Source: Labrenzia sp. VG12 (GTDB lineage: Bacteria > Pseudomonadota > Alphaproteobacteria > Rhizobiales > Stappiaceae). Taken from it: a stretch of 64,000 nucleotides of DNA. The stretch covers positions 5,672,001 through 5,736,000 of the forward strand of contig NZ_CP022529.1 in NCBI RefSeq assembly GCF_002237595.1, read 5' to 3'. The notes beneath the pieces are model-generated. The model saw nothing but the letters and a program-made list of their open reading frames with translations. It was not told the DNA's origin and ran no database searches. This document shows, piece by piece, positions 50,207 through 57,859 of this stretch; position 1 is the stretch's first letter; every line of letters starts with the position of its first letter. Made by a program: the position numbers and the translations under genes.

Positions 50207-51202
50207 TCACGGACGGGGGGCCGCGGCGCGGCGGAGCCTGTCGTTGATCGCTTCACCCAATCCAAAGTTGGGGATAATTTGTGCGCGAATGACGGCAGCC
50301 CCGTGCGCATCAAGCCATCGCAGGGCTTGAAACAGATTCGCGGCTGCTTCTGCCAAGTCACCGGTCGGGCTCAGGTTGAACTCTGCACGAGCTGCCTCGG
50401 CACCGGGCAAGGAGGTCGGGCCGAAGGACAACAGACCGTCTTCCGGAGACGCTTCTGCAGCCTCAAGGATGAGACGCGCATTGGGTGCGTAGTGCGAGGT
50501 CAGCATGCCGGGGGCAGTAGGGGCATCCGGCTGCGTGGACGTGTCCCGCGTTGCCAGTTCCGTTCCAAGAACCTGCTCAATGTCCTCCCGGGTCAGTCCA
50601 CCGGGCCGCAAAAGGCGAGGTTGGTCATCGATCAACCCGACAATCGTCGATTCAATGCCGACTGTGCAGGGGCCGGCATCAATCACATAGCTCAGGGACG
50701 GTTCCAGGTCGGCAATGACATCCTCGGCACGGGTCGGACTGATCCGCCCGGATGTATTGGCGCTTGGTGCGGCCAGGGGGCGTCCGGTCTTCTCCGCCAG
50801 GAACCGCATGACAGGGCCCTTCGGCACGCGCAGGGCGACAGTTTCAAGGCCGGCTGTTGCCAGGTCCGAGATCGGCGACCCTTTTTTTTTCGGAACCACC
50901 AGTGTCAGCGGACCCGGCCAGAAGGCCCTCGCAAGTTTCAGGGCCCGATCATCAAACTCGCCATGGTCCATTGCACTTTCCAGCGAAGGCACATGCGATA
51001 TCAGCGGGTTGAACTGCGGTCGGCCCTTGGCCTGAAAGATCCTGGCGCAGGCTTTGCCATCGGTGGCATCCGCCGCCAGCCCGTAGACGGTCTCGGTCGG
51101 AATCGCGACAAGGTCTCCTGCCAGCAGGGCGGTGCAGACCGCATCCGCTTCCGGCGCGCTCTTCCAGTCAGGGCTGTCGATGTCGAGTGTCCAACGTTGC
51201 AT
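50207..51202 (-). CDS. L-threonylcarbamoyladenylate synthase (Sua5/TsaC)
   Basis: 331 aa, of the longer Sua5 type with a C-terminal Sua5 domain. It makes threonylcarbamoyl-AMP for the tRNA t6A modification. Features: AIPTETVYGLAADATDG (about 33-49), KGRPQFNPLISHV, the FWPGPLTLVVPKK strand, APSANTSGRISPT, and RPGGLTREDIEQVLG before the linker to the C-terminal domain (APGMLTSHYAPNARLIL). Length and motifs are complete. It is divergent from the acyl-CoA dehydrogenase gene. Confidence 0.94.
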   Translation of the reverse strand: MQRWTLDIDSPDWKSAPEADAVCTALLAGDLVAIPTETVYGLAADATDGKACARIFQAKGRPQFNPLISHVPSLESAMDHGEFDDRALKLARAFWPGPLTLVVPKKKGSPISDLATAGLETVALRVPKGPVMRFLAEKTGRPLAAPSANTSGRISPTRAEDVIADLEPSLSYVIDAGPCTVGIESTIVGLIDDQPRLLRPGGLTREDIEQVLGTELATRDTSTQPDAPTAPGMLTSHYAPNARLILEAAEASPEDGLLSFGPTSLPGAEAARAEFNLSPTGDLAEAAANLFQALRWLDAHGAAVIRAQIIPNFGLGEAINDRLRRAAAPRP

Positions 51203-51271
51203 GTCGCAAGGCTCGTCCTGCAGGTTCCGGCGACCTGACCAAAAAGACGATGACCTGCCGCAGCGATACGG

Positions 51272-51289
51272 GTTGACGTTAACGTCAAC
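51272..51289. promoter_or_regulatory. Perfect 18-bp palindrome upstream of the acyl-CoA dehydrogenase gene
   Basis: GTTGACGTTAACGTCAAC is a perfect dyad 130 bp before the acyl-CoA dehydrogenase start and 70 bp before the Sua5 start. Paired ACGT cores are the form reported for MerR-family LiuR-type regulators of acyl-CoA catabolism. No MerR gene is in the window. The link to that regulator is inference from the motif shape. Confidence 0.6.
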
Positions 51290-51418
51290 TGGTCTATTGT
51301 CCTGTCAACTCGCTGTCGATAGCGCCTTTTGCGGAGAAGCCGGGCTTCCGTCAAGCTTTGAGCCGCGAAAACAATCAAATGCCGGACGAGTGGAGCCGGC
51401 AGGTTTGGGAGGACCTGA

Positions 51419-53200
51419 ATGTATCGAGCCCCGGTCGATGAGATTGCCTTCACGCTGAAACATGTCTGCGGATTGGGTGATCTGCAGCAGAATGCCCGCT
51501 TCGCCGACCTTGGCGATGATCTGGTCGATGCCATTTTGACGGAAGCCGGCCGCTTTGCAGCTGAAGAGATTGCTCCCCTCAACAAGGTTGCCGATACGCA
51601 TGGCACGCCGCTTGAAAATGGTGAGGTCTCGACGCCTCCGGGCTGGCGCGATGCCTATCATGCCTGGATCGAGGGCGGCTGGAACGGGCTGACCGCCGAT
51701 CCGGAAGCAGGGGGACAGGGCCTGCCGCAAATGTTGTCGGCCGCCGCGCTGGAAATGTGGAACTCCGGATCGATGGCCTTTGCCATCGGTCCGACCCTGA
51801 CCATCGGCGCTGTCGAGGCGATGGAAAAACACGCCTCCGAGGAGCTCAAGGCCAAATACCTGGAAAAACTGGTTACAGGCGAATGGATGGGCACCATGAA
51901 CCTGACCGAGCCGCAGGCAGGCTCGGACCTTAACGCCCTGAAGGCCAAAGCCGAGCGCCGGGACGACGGCACCTACCGCATTTTCGGCCAGAAGATCTTC
52001 ATCACCTATGGTGACCATGACCTGACCGACAACATCATCCATATGGTTTTGGCGCGGCTGCCGGATGCCCCTCCCGGAACCAGGGGCATTTCCCTGTTCC
52101 TGGTGCCGAAGTTCCTGGTCAACGACGACGGGTCCCTGGGTGAACGCAACGACGTCAAGGTTGCCGGTGTCGAGCACAAGATGGGCATTCACGGCTCGCC
52201 GACCTGCACCATGGTCTATGGCGACGAGGACGGTGCCATCGGCTGGCTGGTCGGCGAGGAGAACCGCGGTCTTGCCTGCATGTTCACCATGATGAACAAC
52301 GCCCGGCTGGCCGTCGGCATTCAGGGCCTCGGGGTGGCCGAGCGTGCCTATCAGCATGCGCTCGCCTATGCCGTTGAGCGCAAGCAGGGCAGGGCACCTG
52401 GTGACACCGGCGAAGGCATGAGCCCGATTGCCCGTCATCCGGATATCAAGCGCATGCTGCTGGGCATGAAGTCGCGCACACAGGTTGCCCGGGCAATCTG
52501 CTACGCCTGCGCCCATGCGATCGACATGGCCAATGTCGCCGAAGATGCCGAGAGCAGGACGTTCTGGAGCGAGCGCGCCAGCCTGCTGACACCGATTGCC
52601 AAGGCCCTGTCGACAGATTTTGGCGTCGAAGTGGCGTCACTTGGTGTCCAGATCCATGGTGGCATGGGCTTCATCGAGGAGACCGGCGCTGCCCAGCATC
52701 TGCGCGATGCCCGTATTGCGCCGATCTATGAAGGTACCAATGGCATCCAGTCCATCGACCTGGTCATGCGCAAGCTGCCGCTGTCCGGTGGTGAGCACAT
52801 CAAGGGCTTCATTCAGGAACTGAAGGAGATTGCAGACGAAGTGTCTGCCTCCAATCGACCGGAATTCGGAGCGACGGCCGAACGGCTGGCCGCCAGCATT
52901 CAGGATCTCACTGAAGCGACCGACTATATGCTGAGCGCTCAGGCCGACGGCCGGGTTGCGGATGCCTTGTCGGGTGCGACCCCCTACCTGCGCGTGGCGG
53001 GGCTGGCACTCGGTGGCGCCCTTCTGGCCAGGGGCGCGCTGCGGTCCTCTGAAGAACCGGCCGTGCGGCTGTCGGAGCGTACGCTTCTGGCGCGCAGCTT
53101 CTGCGAGACCACCCTCGGCGAAACATCGGGTCTGAAATCGGACATCCTCCTGTCGGCCGCGGCCATTCAGGATTTTGATCCGGAAGCCCTGGCCTCCTGA
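51419..53200 (+). CDS. Acyl-CoA dehydrogenase, long form with C-terminal domain
   Basis: 593 aa, FAD-dependent. It begins MYRAPVDEIAFTLKHVCGLG, typical of the long family that includes DmdC (methylmercaptopropionyl-CoA dehydrogenase). N-terminal, middle (MNLTEPQAGSDLNALKAKAE) and C-terminal domains are followed by an extra Acyl-CoA_dh_C region (about 470-593). The catalytic Glu region is YEGTNGIQSIDLVMRKLPL. GGGAGGACCTGA directly precedes the ATG. It heads the enoyl-CoA hydratase/SDR group. Substrate unknown: a DMSP role is possible but not shown. Confidence 0.93.
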   Translation: MYRAPVDEIAFTLKHVCGLGDLQQNARFADLGDDLVDAILTEAGRFAAEEIAPLNKVADTHGTPLENGEVSTPPGWRDAYHAWIEGGWNGLTADPEAGGQGLPQMLSAAALEMWNSGSMAFAIGPTLTIGAVEAMEKHASEELKAKYLEKLVTGEWMGTMNLTEPQAGSDLNALKAKAERRDDGTYRIFGQKIFITYGDHDLTDNIIHMVLARLPDAPPGTRGISLFLVPKFLVNDDGSLGERNDVKVAGVEHKMGIHGSPTCTMVYGDEDGAIGWLVGEENRGLACMFTMMNNARLAVGIQGLGVAERAYQHALAYAVERKQGRAPGDTGEGMSPIARHPDIKRMLLGMKSRTQVARAICYACAHAIDMANVAEDAESRTFWSERASLLTPIAKALSTDFGVEVASLGVQIHGGMGFIEETGAAQHLRDARIAPIYEGTNGIQSIDLVMRKLPLSGGEHIKGFIQELKEIADEVSASNRPEFGATAERLAASIQDLTEATDYMLSAQADGRVADALSGATPYLRVAGLALGGALLARGALRSSEEPAVRLSERTLLARSFCETTLGETSGLKSDILLSAAAIQDFDPEALAS

Positions 53201-53220
53201 GCGCTTCCCTGGAGTAACAG

Positions 53221-53964
53221 ATGATAAGAACATCCATTGAGGACGGCGTCCGGACCCTGCGTCTGGACCGGCCGGAGAAGAAGAATGCCCTGACGGGTGA
53301 CATGTACAACGCGCTCGCCGACGCACTGGAAACCGGCAATGGCGACGACGCAATCCGCTGCCAGCTGATTTGCGGTCAGCCCGAGGTCTTTACGGCCGGC
53401 AACGACATCGGCGATTTCCTGCAATATGCCGGCAAGGTTGCCATCGACGAAACGCCGGTCGTGCGGTTTCTGCGGGCGCTGGTGCGCAATGAAAAGCCGC
53501 TGGTGGCTTCCATCGATGGCCTGGCCATCGGGGTCGGCACGACCTTGCTGATGCATTGCGACATGGTCTTTGCCAGCCCGCGCTCGCTGATCCGCTCGCC
53601 CTTTGTCGATCTCGGACTGGTGCCCGAAGCCGGGTCCAGCCTGCTTGGTCCGCAACTGATGGGCCACGCCAGGGCGTTTGAACTGCTCTGTCTCGGCAAT
53701 GGCTTTTCCGCGGAAAAGGCAGCTGGCTGCGGTCTGGTCAACGAGGTCGTCGAGGACGATGTCGATGCTGCGGCGTTCGCCTGTGCAAAGGACATTGCGG
53801 CAAAACCGCCTCAGGCCATGGCCCTGTCGCGCAAACTGCTGCGCGGGGACACCTCGGTTTTGTCGGACCGGGTGGAAGAGGAAATCAGGATCTTCGCCGG
53901 CCGCCTGACGGCACCGGAAACCATCGCCGCTTTCCAGGCCTTCATGATGAAGAAGAAGGCTTGA
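53221..53964 (+). CDS. Enoyl-CoA hydratase/isomerase family protein (crotonase)
   Basis: 247 aa. Crotonase core: LRLDRPEKKNALTGDMYNAL, the oxyanion-hole strands EVFTAGNDIGDFL and ASIDGLAIGVGTTLLMHCD, and the SRSLIRSPFVDLGLVPEAGSS segment with one Glu near 123. The first catalytic Glu position is an Ile/Gly-rich turn here, so hydratase versus isomerase activity is uncertain. It lies 20 bp after the acyl-CoA dehydrogenase and is probably co-transcribed with it. Confidence 0.9.
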   Translation: MIRTSIEDGVRTLRLDRPEKKNALTGDMYNALADALETGNGDDAIRCQLICGQPEVFTAGNDIGDFLQYAGKVAIDETPVVRFLRALVRNEKPLVASIDGLAIGVGTTLLMHCDMVFASPRSLIRSPFVDLGLVPEAGSSLLGPQLMGHARAFELLCLGNGFSAEKAAGCGLVNEVVEDDVDAAAFACAKDIAAKPPQAMALSRKLLRGDTSVLSDRVEEEIRIFAGRLTAPETIAAFQAFMMKKKA

Positions 53965-53985
53965 GGGCAGCACGCCACCTCTCCG

Positions 53986-54013
53986 TTGTCATCCCCGTGA
54001 AGGCGGGGGGCCA
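53986..54013. repeat. Extragenic repeat unit with TTGTCATCCCCG leader
   Basis: TTGTCATCCCCGTGAAGGCGGGGG followed by GCCAG contains a CCCCG / CGGGG hairpin and shares its TTGTCATCC leader with the element at 32690. It lies between the crotonase and SDR genes, so the repeat separates the pair within the cluster. Confidence 0.5.
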
Positions 54014-54114
54014 GTAGTCGCCGGCGACGGGAATGGGATGAAGCAATTGCCACGGCCTTGAGGCATCGACGCAGAAACAGGACCGCCTTCGAGCGAAATC
54101 CAGGAGGAACCATC

Positions 54115-54978
54115 ATGTCCCTGAAGGGAAAAACACTTTTCATCACCGGCGCGTCACGCGGGATTGGCAAGGAAATCGCGCTGCGCGCGGCCCGGGACGG
54201 TGCCAACATTGCCGTTGCTGCAAAAACCGCGGAACCGCATCCGAAACTGGAAGGCACGATCTTCACCGCCGCCGAAGAGATCGAGGCCGCGGGCGGCAAG
54301 GCGCTGCCGGTCGTGCTGGACGTGCGTGACGACGAAGCCGTCAAGAAAGCCATCGACAGGACGGCAGCCGAATTCGGTGGTCTGGACATCCTGGTCAACA
54401 ACGCCAGCGCCATTCAGCTGACACCCTTGCAGCAGACCGACATGAAGCGCTTCGATCTGATGCACCAGATCAACACGCGCGGCACGCTTGCCTGTTCCAA
54501 ACACGCGATCGAGCATCTGAAAAACGCGGACAATCCGCACATCCTGATGCTGTCGCCACCGCTCGACATGCAGGAGAAATGGTTCGCACCGTTCACACCC
54601 TATTCCATCGCAAAATACGGCATGAGCCTGGTGGTTCTGGGACTTGCAGGCGAGCTCAGGTCCAAGGGCATAGCGGTCAATGCACTGTGGCCGCGCACGA
54701 CCATCGCGACGGCCGCGATCAAGAACATCATCGGAGGCGACAAGATGATGCAGCAGAGCCGGACGCCGGAAATTCTCGCCGATGCCGCCTACGAGATCTT
54801 CACCTCGCCCTCGAAGGACTTCACGGGTCAATTCGTCATTGACGACACGTTCCTGGCAAGCCGTGGCGTGACCGATTTCGACAAGTACCGGGTCGATCCG
54901 AGCCTGGCGCTGGCACCGGACTTCTTCGTGCCAGACGACAGCGAAGCGCCCTGCGACCTTGGTCCGGTCAAGAGCTGA
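54115..54978 (+). CDS. SDR family oxidoreductase (HSDL2-like)
   Basis: 287 aa. Rossmann cofactor motif TGASRGIGKEIALRAARDGA near 11-30, NNASAIQ near 92, catalytic Tyr and Lys in TPYSIAKYGMSL near 162-166, and the upstream Ser in MLSPPLDM. The C-terminal extension (FDKYRVDPSLALAPDFFVPDD) is typical of HSDL2-type peroxisomal relatives lacking the SCP2 domain. An AGGAGGAACC site precedes the ATG. The frame extends back to 54058 without homology. It probably acts in fatty-acyl or related ketone metabolism with the two preceding genes. Confidence 0.88.
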   Translation: MSLKGKTLFITGASRGIGKEIALRAARDGANIAVAAKTAEPHPKLEGTIFTAAEEIEAAGGKALPVVLDVRDDEAVKKAIDRTAAEFGGLDILVNNASAIQLTPLQQTDMKRFDLMHQINTRGTLACSKHAIEHLKNADNPHILMLSPPLDMQEKWFAPFTPYSIAKYGMSLVVLGLAGELRSKGIAVNALWPRTTIATAAIKNIIGGDKMMQQSRTPEILADAAYEIFTSPSKDFTGQFVIDDTFLASRGVTDFDKYRVDPSLALAPDFFVPDDSEAPCDLGPVKS

Positions 54979-54995
54979 GACGATCGTTGATCCGG

Positions 54996-55027
54996 CTGAA
55001 CGGGCTTGCAATGTCCAGCCCGTTCAG
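54996..55027 (+). terminator. Hairpin after the SDR gene
   Basis: An 11-bp stem CTGAACGGGCT / AGCCCGTTCAG with a ten-base loop starts about 18 bases after the SDR stop. It lacks a T run (GCAGTTTG follows), so it may be a weak terminator. Confidence 0.45.
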
Positions 55028-55166
55028 GCAGTTTGCCGGTGCCGACGAGGGCGGCAACCGGATCCGCGGAAAGCGAAAGCACCCTGACACCTGACGACAT
55101 ATGCCGGTTTTTCACCTGCGCCCGATACCAGCGGATCACCCGGGCATCTGAACCAGGAGAAAAGCC

Positions 55167-56684
55167 ATGTCCAACGGACCTGCATCTTCCATCGATCCCT
55201 ATAAGAACGCGGCGCGCCGCTTGCGCAAATCGCATGCCAAGGGCGAGGCTGAAGCCCTTGCGCGCGTTGCCGCCCATGTTCCTTCAGACAAGGCACTGAG
55301 ACATGCAGACTTTCTGCATGTGATTGCCCGCGAGGCGGGCCATGACAGTTGGCCGAAACTGAAGTTCGCGCTGGAAAGCGCGGCCATGAGCCGGGTAGAG
55401 CGGGCCGAACGGCTGAAGATGGCGCTCTATTTCGGCCAGCACTGGGCCACCGAAAAACTTCTTGCCGCGGACCCGGCGCTGAAGGACGACAATCTCGGCC
55501 TGCAGATCGCTCTCTATGATCTGGCCGCGGTCAAATCCGCGCTTGAGTCCGAGCCGAATGCGGCGCTCAGCAAAATCGGCGTGCGCACGCCCATTCTGCA
55601 TCTCGCCTTTTCCAAGGAAATTCATCGCAGTCCGGAGAGGCAGGGCGACATGCTCGCCATCGCCGAGCTGCTGCGCACGGGCGGCGCGGATGTGAATGAC
55701 GGCTACGCCACCGAACCGGGCTCTGAACACAAGGTCTCTGCGCTCTATGGTGCCCTGTGCCATGCCGACAATCCTGTTCTCGGCGAGTGGCTGCTGGAGA
55801 ATGGCGCGGATCCGAACGACAATGAAAGTCTCTACCACAGCACGGAACTGTCCGGCACGGCCGCACTCAAGCTGCTCTTGAAACATGGCGCCAGGCCCGA
55901 TGGTACCAACGCGCTCGCCCGCGCCCTGGATTTTCGCGAAGAGGACAAGGTACGCCTGCTGCTGGAAGCCGGTGCAGACCCGGACGAAGCGGTCCGGGAT
56001 CACCCGAGCGGCCAGCCGATCGAAACAGTCCCGGCTTTGCACCAGGCCGCACGCCGCTGGTGTCCGGCTCCGCTGGCTGAGCTTCTCCTGGATCATGGCG
56101 CGGACCCGAAACGGGTCTGGAAGGGTCATACGCCCTACGCAACAGCCAGGATCTTCGGCAACGTGGACGTGGCAGCCCTTCTGGAACAACGGGGCGCAGC
56201 AACACCCTTAAGCGAGACGGAAAAAGGTCTGGCCGATTGCGCGATGGGAAAGACCCCCGCCGCACCGTTCGACCTGGCGACCTTGCCGGAGGAAGACCAG
56301 CTCCTGTTGACCCGCATTGTGTTTCAGGAGGACCGTCTGGACCATCTGAAGGCGCTCGTCGAGGCAGGACTTGATCCGAACAGGACGGATGAAATGGGAC
56401 TGCCTCCGATCCATGCCGCTGGCTGGGCCGGCTTGCCGGAGGCGGTCGCCTATCTGCTGACCCTCAAACCGGACCTGACCTGGAAGAACGCCTTTGGCGG
56501 GGACGCTCTGGACACCGTGCTGCACGGCTCTGAACACCGGCTGGACAAGGACGAGCGGGACCACATCACCTGTGCTCGGTTGCTGCTGGAAGCCGGCAGC
56601 GAGCTCTATCCGCACTTCATCACCGGCTGCGGTAACGAGGACATGGTGCAGTTTCTGGAGGACTGGCAACAGAGCCACCTCTGA
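55167..56684 (+). CDS. Ankyrin-repeat protein, 505 aa
   Basis: A short N-terminal helical region (about 1-75) is followed by repeated 30-residue ankyrin units. Clear ones are LGEWLLENGADPNDNESLYHS, LRTGGADVNDGYATEPG, VRLLLEAGADPDEAVRD, LAELLLDHGADPKRVWKGHTP and LKALVEAGLDPNRTDEMGLPPIHAAG. No signal peptide or enzymatic domain is visible. AGGAG precedes the ATG. The stop codon is part of a tandem CCTCTGA repeat (56678-56705). The partner it binds is unknown. Confidence 0.88.
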   Translation: MSNGPASSIDPYKNAARRLRKSHAKGEAEALARVAAHVPSDKALRHADFLHVIAREAGHDSWPKLKFALESAAMSRVERAERLKMALYFGQHWATEKLLAADPALKDDNLGLQIALYDLAAVKSALESEPNAALSKIGVRTPILHLAFSKEIHRSPERQGDMLAIAELLRTGGADVNDGYATEPGSEHKVSALYGALCHADNPVLGEWLLENGADPNDNESLYHSTELSGTAALKLLLKHGARPDGTNALARALDFREEDKVRLLLEAGADPDEAVRDHPSGQPIETVPALHQAARRWCPAPLAELLLDHGADPKRVWKGHTPYATARIFGNVDVAALLEQRGAATPLSETEKGLADCAMGKTPAAPFDLATLPEEDQLLLTRIVFQEDRLDHLKALVEAGLDPNRTDEMGLPPIHAAGWAGLPEAVAYLLTLKPDLTWKNAFGGDALDTVLHGSEHRLDKDERDHITCARLLLEAGSELYPHFITGCGNEDMVQFLEDWQQSHL

Positions 56685-56705
56685 CCTCTGACCTCTGACC
56701 TCGGA
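56678..56705 (+). repeat. Tandem 7-bp repeat (CCTCTGA) with four copies, spanning a stop codon
   Basis: Three exact CCTCTGA units (56678-56698) and one variant CCTCGGA (56699-56705). The ankyrin-gene stop TGA is the last three bases of the first unit. Confidence 0.85.
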
Positions 56706-56710
56706 TCAAG

Positions 56711-56748
56711 GGCTGAGAACCGGGGTCTGCTCTGGTTCTCAGCCTTTG
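56711..56748 (+). terminator. Hairpin after the ankyrin-repeat gene
   Basis: An 11-bp perfect stem GGCTGAGAACC / GGTTCTCAGCC with a 12-base loop and a short TTT, 26 bp after the stop. Confidence 0.5.
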
Positions 56749-56840
56749 GGGCCGACGCAGGCCTTGTTGCTGGCCAAGTACCCTCAACCGCTGTTAGAAC
56801 TTCCCGCAGGGTTTATTTTGCCAAGGACGGAGGGGTCTTC

Positions 56841-57647
56841 ATGGAAAGTGCAATGGACCAGGTAAGTGTCTGGATGCCACTGCTGATCAATGCGGTGAAA
56901 GCTGTCATCGTTCTGGTGATCGGCTGGTTCCTCGCCGGTTTTTTCTCGGCACTTGTCAAGAAACGCATCGTCAGCCACCCGCAGATTGACGACACGATCG
57001 GTGGGTTTGCCGCGTCGATCGTGCGTTGGCTGATCCTTCTGGTCACCGTGATTGCCATTCTCCAGCTCTTCGGCATCCAGGCAACCAGTCTTGTTGCCGT
57101 GCTCGGCGCCGGTACGCTGGCCATCGGCCTGGCCTTGCAAGGCACGCTCAGCGATGTTGCCGCCGGGGTCATGCTGATCATTTTCCGGCCCTACAAGATC
57201 GGCCAGTTTGTCGACATCGGCGGCACGTCAGGAACGGTGAAGGACGTCAATATCTTCGTGACGGAACTGGTGACGCCGGACAACGTCCAGATCATCATGC
57301 CCAACGGCAAGGCCTGGGGCACGGTGGTGACCAATTTTTCGGCCCACGCCACCCGCCGCCTCGATCTGACTTTCGGCATCGATTATGGCGATGATGCCGA
57401 CAAGGCGATCCAGATCATCCTGGATGTGGCCGGTGCGGACAGCCGTGTTCACAAGGATCCGGAGCCCTGGGTACGCGTGACCAATCTTGGCGACAGTTCC
57501 GTCGATCTCGGCGTGCGCCTGTGGTGTGAGGCCGGCGATTACTGGGAGCTGAAGTTCCACATGCTCAAGGCCGTCAAGGAAGCCTTTGACGCGGGCGGTA
57601 TCTCCATTCCCTATCCGCATCAGGTGGAAATCCAGAAGGCGGGGTGA
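56841..57647 (+). CDS. Small-conductance mechanosensitive channel (MscS family)
   Basis: 268 aa, three TM helices and a cytoplasmic beta domain. TM3 carries the conserved Gly/Ala pattern VLGAGTLAIGLALQGTLSDVAAGVML (about 95-120) that lines the pore. The middle beta domain (GTSGTVKDVNIFVTELVTPDN and PNGKAWGTVVTNFS) is typical. It releases solutes on hypo-osmotic shock. The length matches the MscS short type. It stands alone, convergent with the antiporter gene. Confidence 0.92.
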   Translation: MESAMDQVSVWMPLLINAVKAVIVLVIGWFLAGFFSALVKKRIVSHPQIDDTIGGFAASIVRWLILLVTVIAILQLFGIQATSLVAVLGAGTLAIGLALQGTLSDVAAGVMLIIFRPYKIGQFVDIGGTSGTVKDVNIFVTELVTPDNVQIIMPNGKAWGTVVTNFSAHATRRLDLTFGIDYGDDADKAIQIILDVAGADSRVHKDPEPWVRVTNLGDSSVDLGVRLWCEAGDYWELKFHMLKAVKEAFDAGGISIPYPHQVEIQKAG

Positions 57648-57658
57648 GCCAGAGACAG

Positions 57659-57688
57659 AGTCCGCCACCTTTCCCGGCGGCGGATTCC
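57659..57688. terminator. Weak hairpin between MscS and antiporter genes
   Basis: GTCCGCC pairs with GGCGGAT (one wobble) around an eleven-base loop between two convergent genes. The T tract is short (TTCCTTG), so this is only a possible terminator. Confidence 0.4.
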
Positions 57689-57859
57689 TTGTGTCGTTTC
57701 CGCGAAAACAGGGGCCCTGGACGCGTCATCTATTGCCAGGGCAAATTCCCGAGAGGCCGGGACGCGGCACCGCTCTGTGCCTGGCTAGGATAACAAGCTG
57801 AAGAGCTGCGGGCATGGCCACTCGGTGGCTCTTGCCCGCCGCGACGCCTCTCGTGCGTC

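Noticed and set aside
51305..52516. A 400-codon minus-strand frame opposite the acyl-CoA dehydrogenase
   Set aside because: It has no family resemblance, and the plus strand is a textbook acyl-CoA dehydrogenase with a strong ribosome site.
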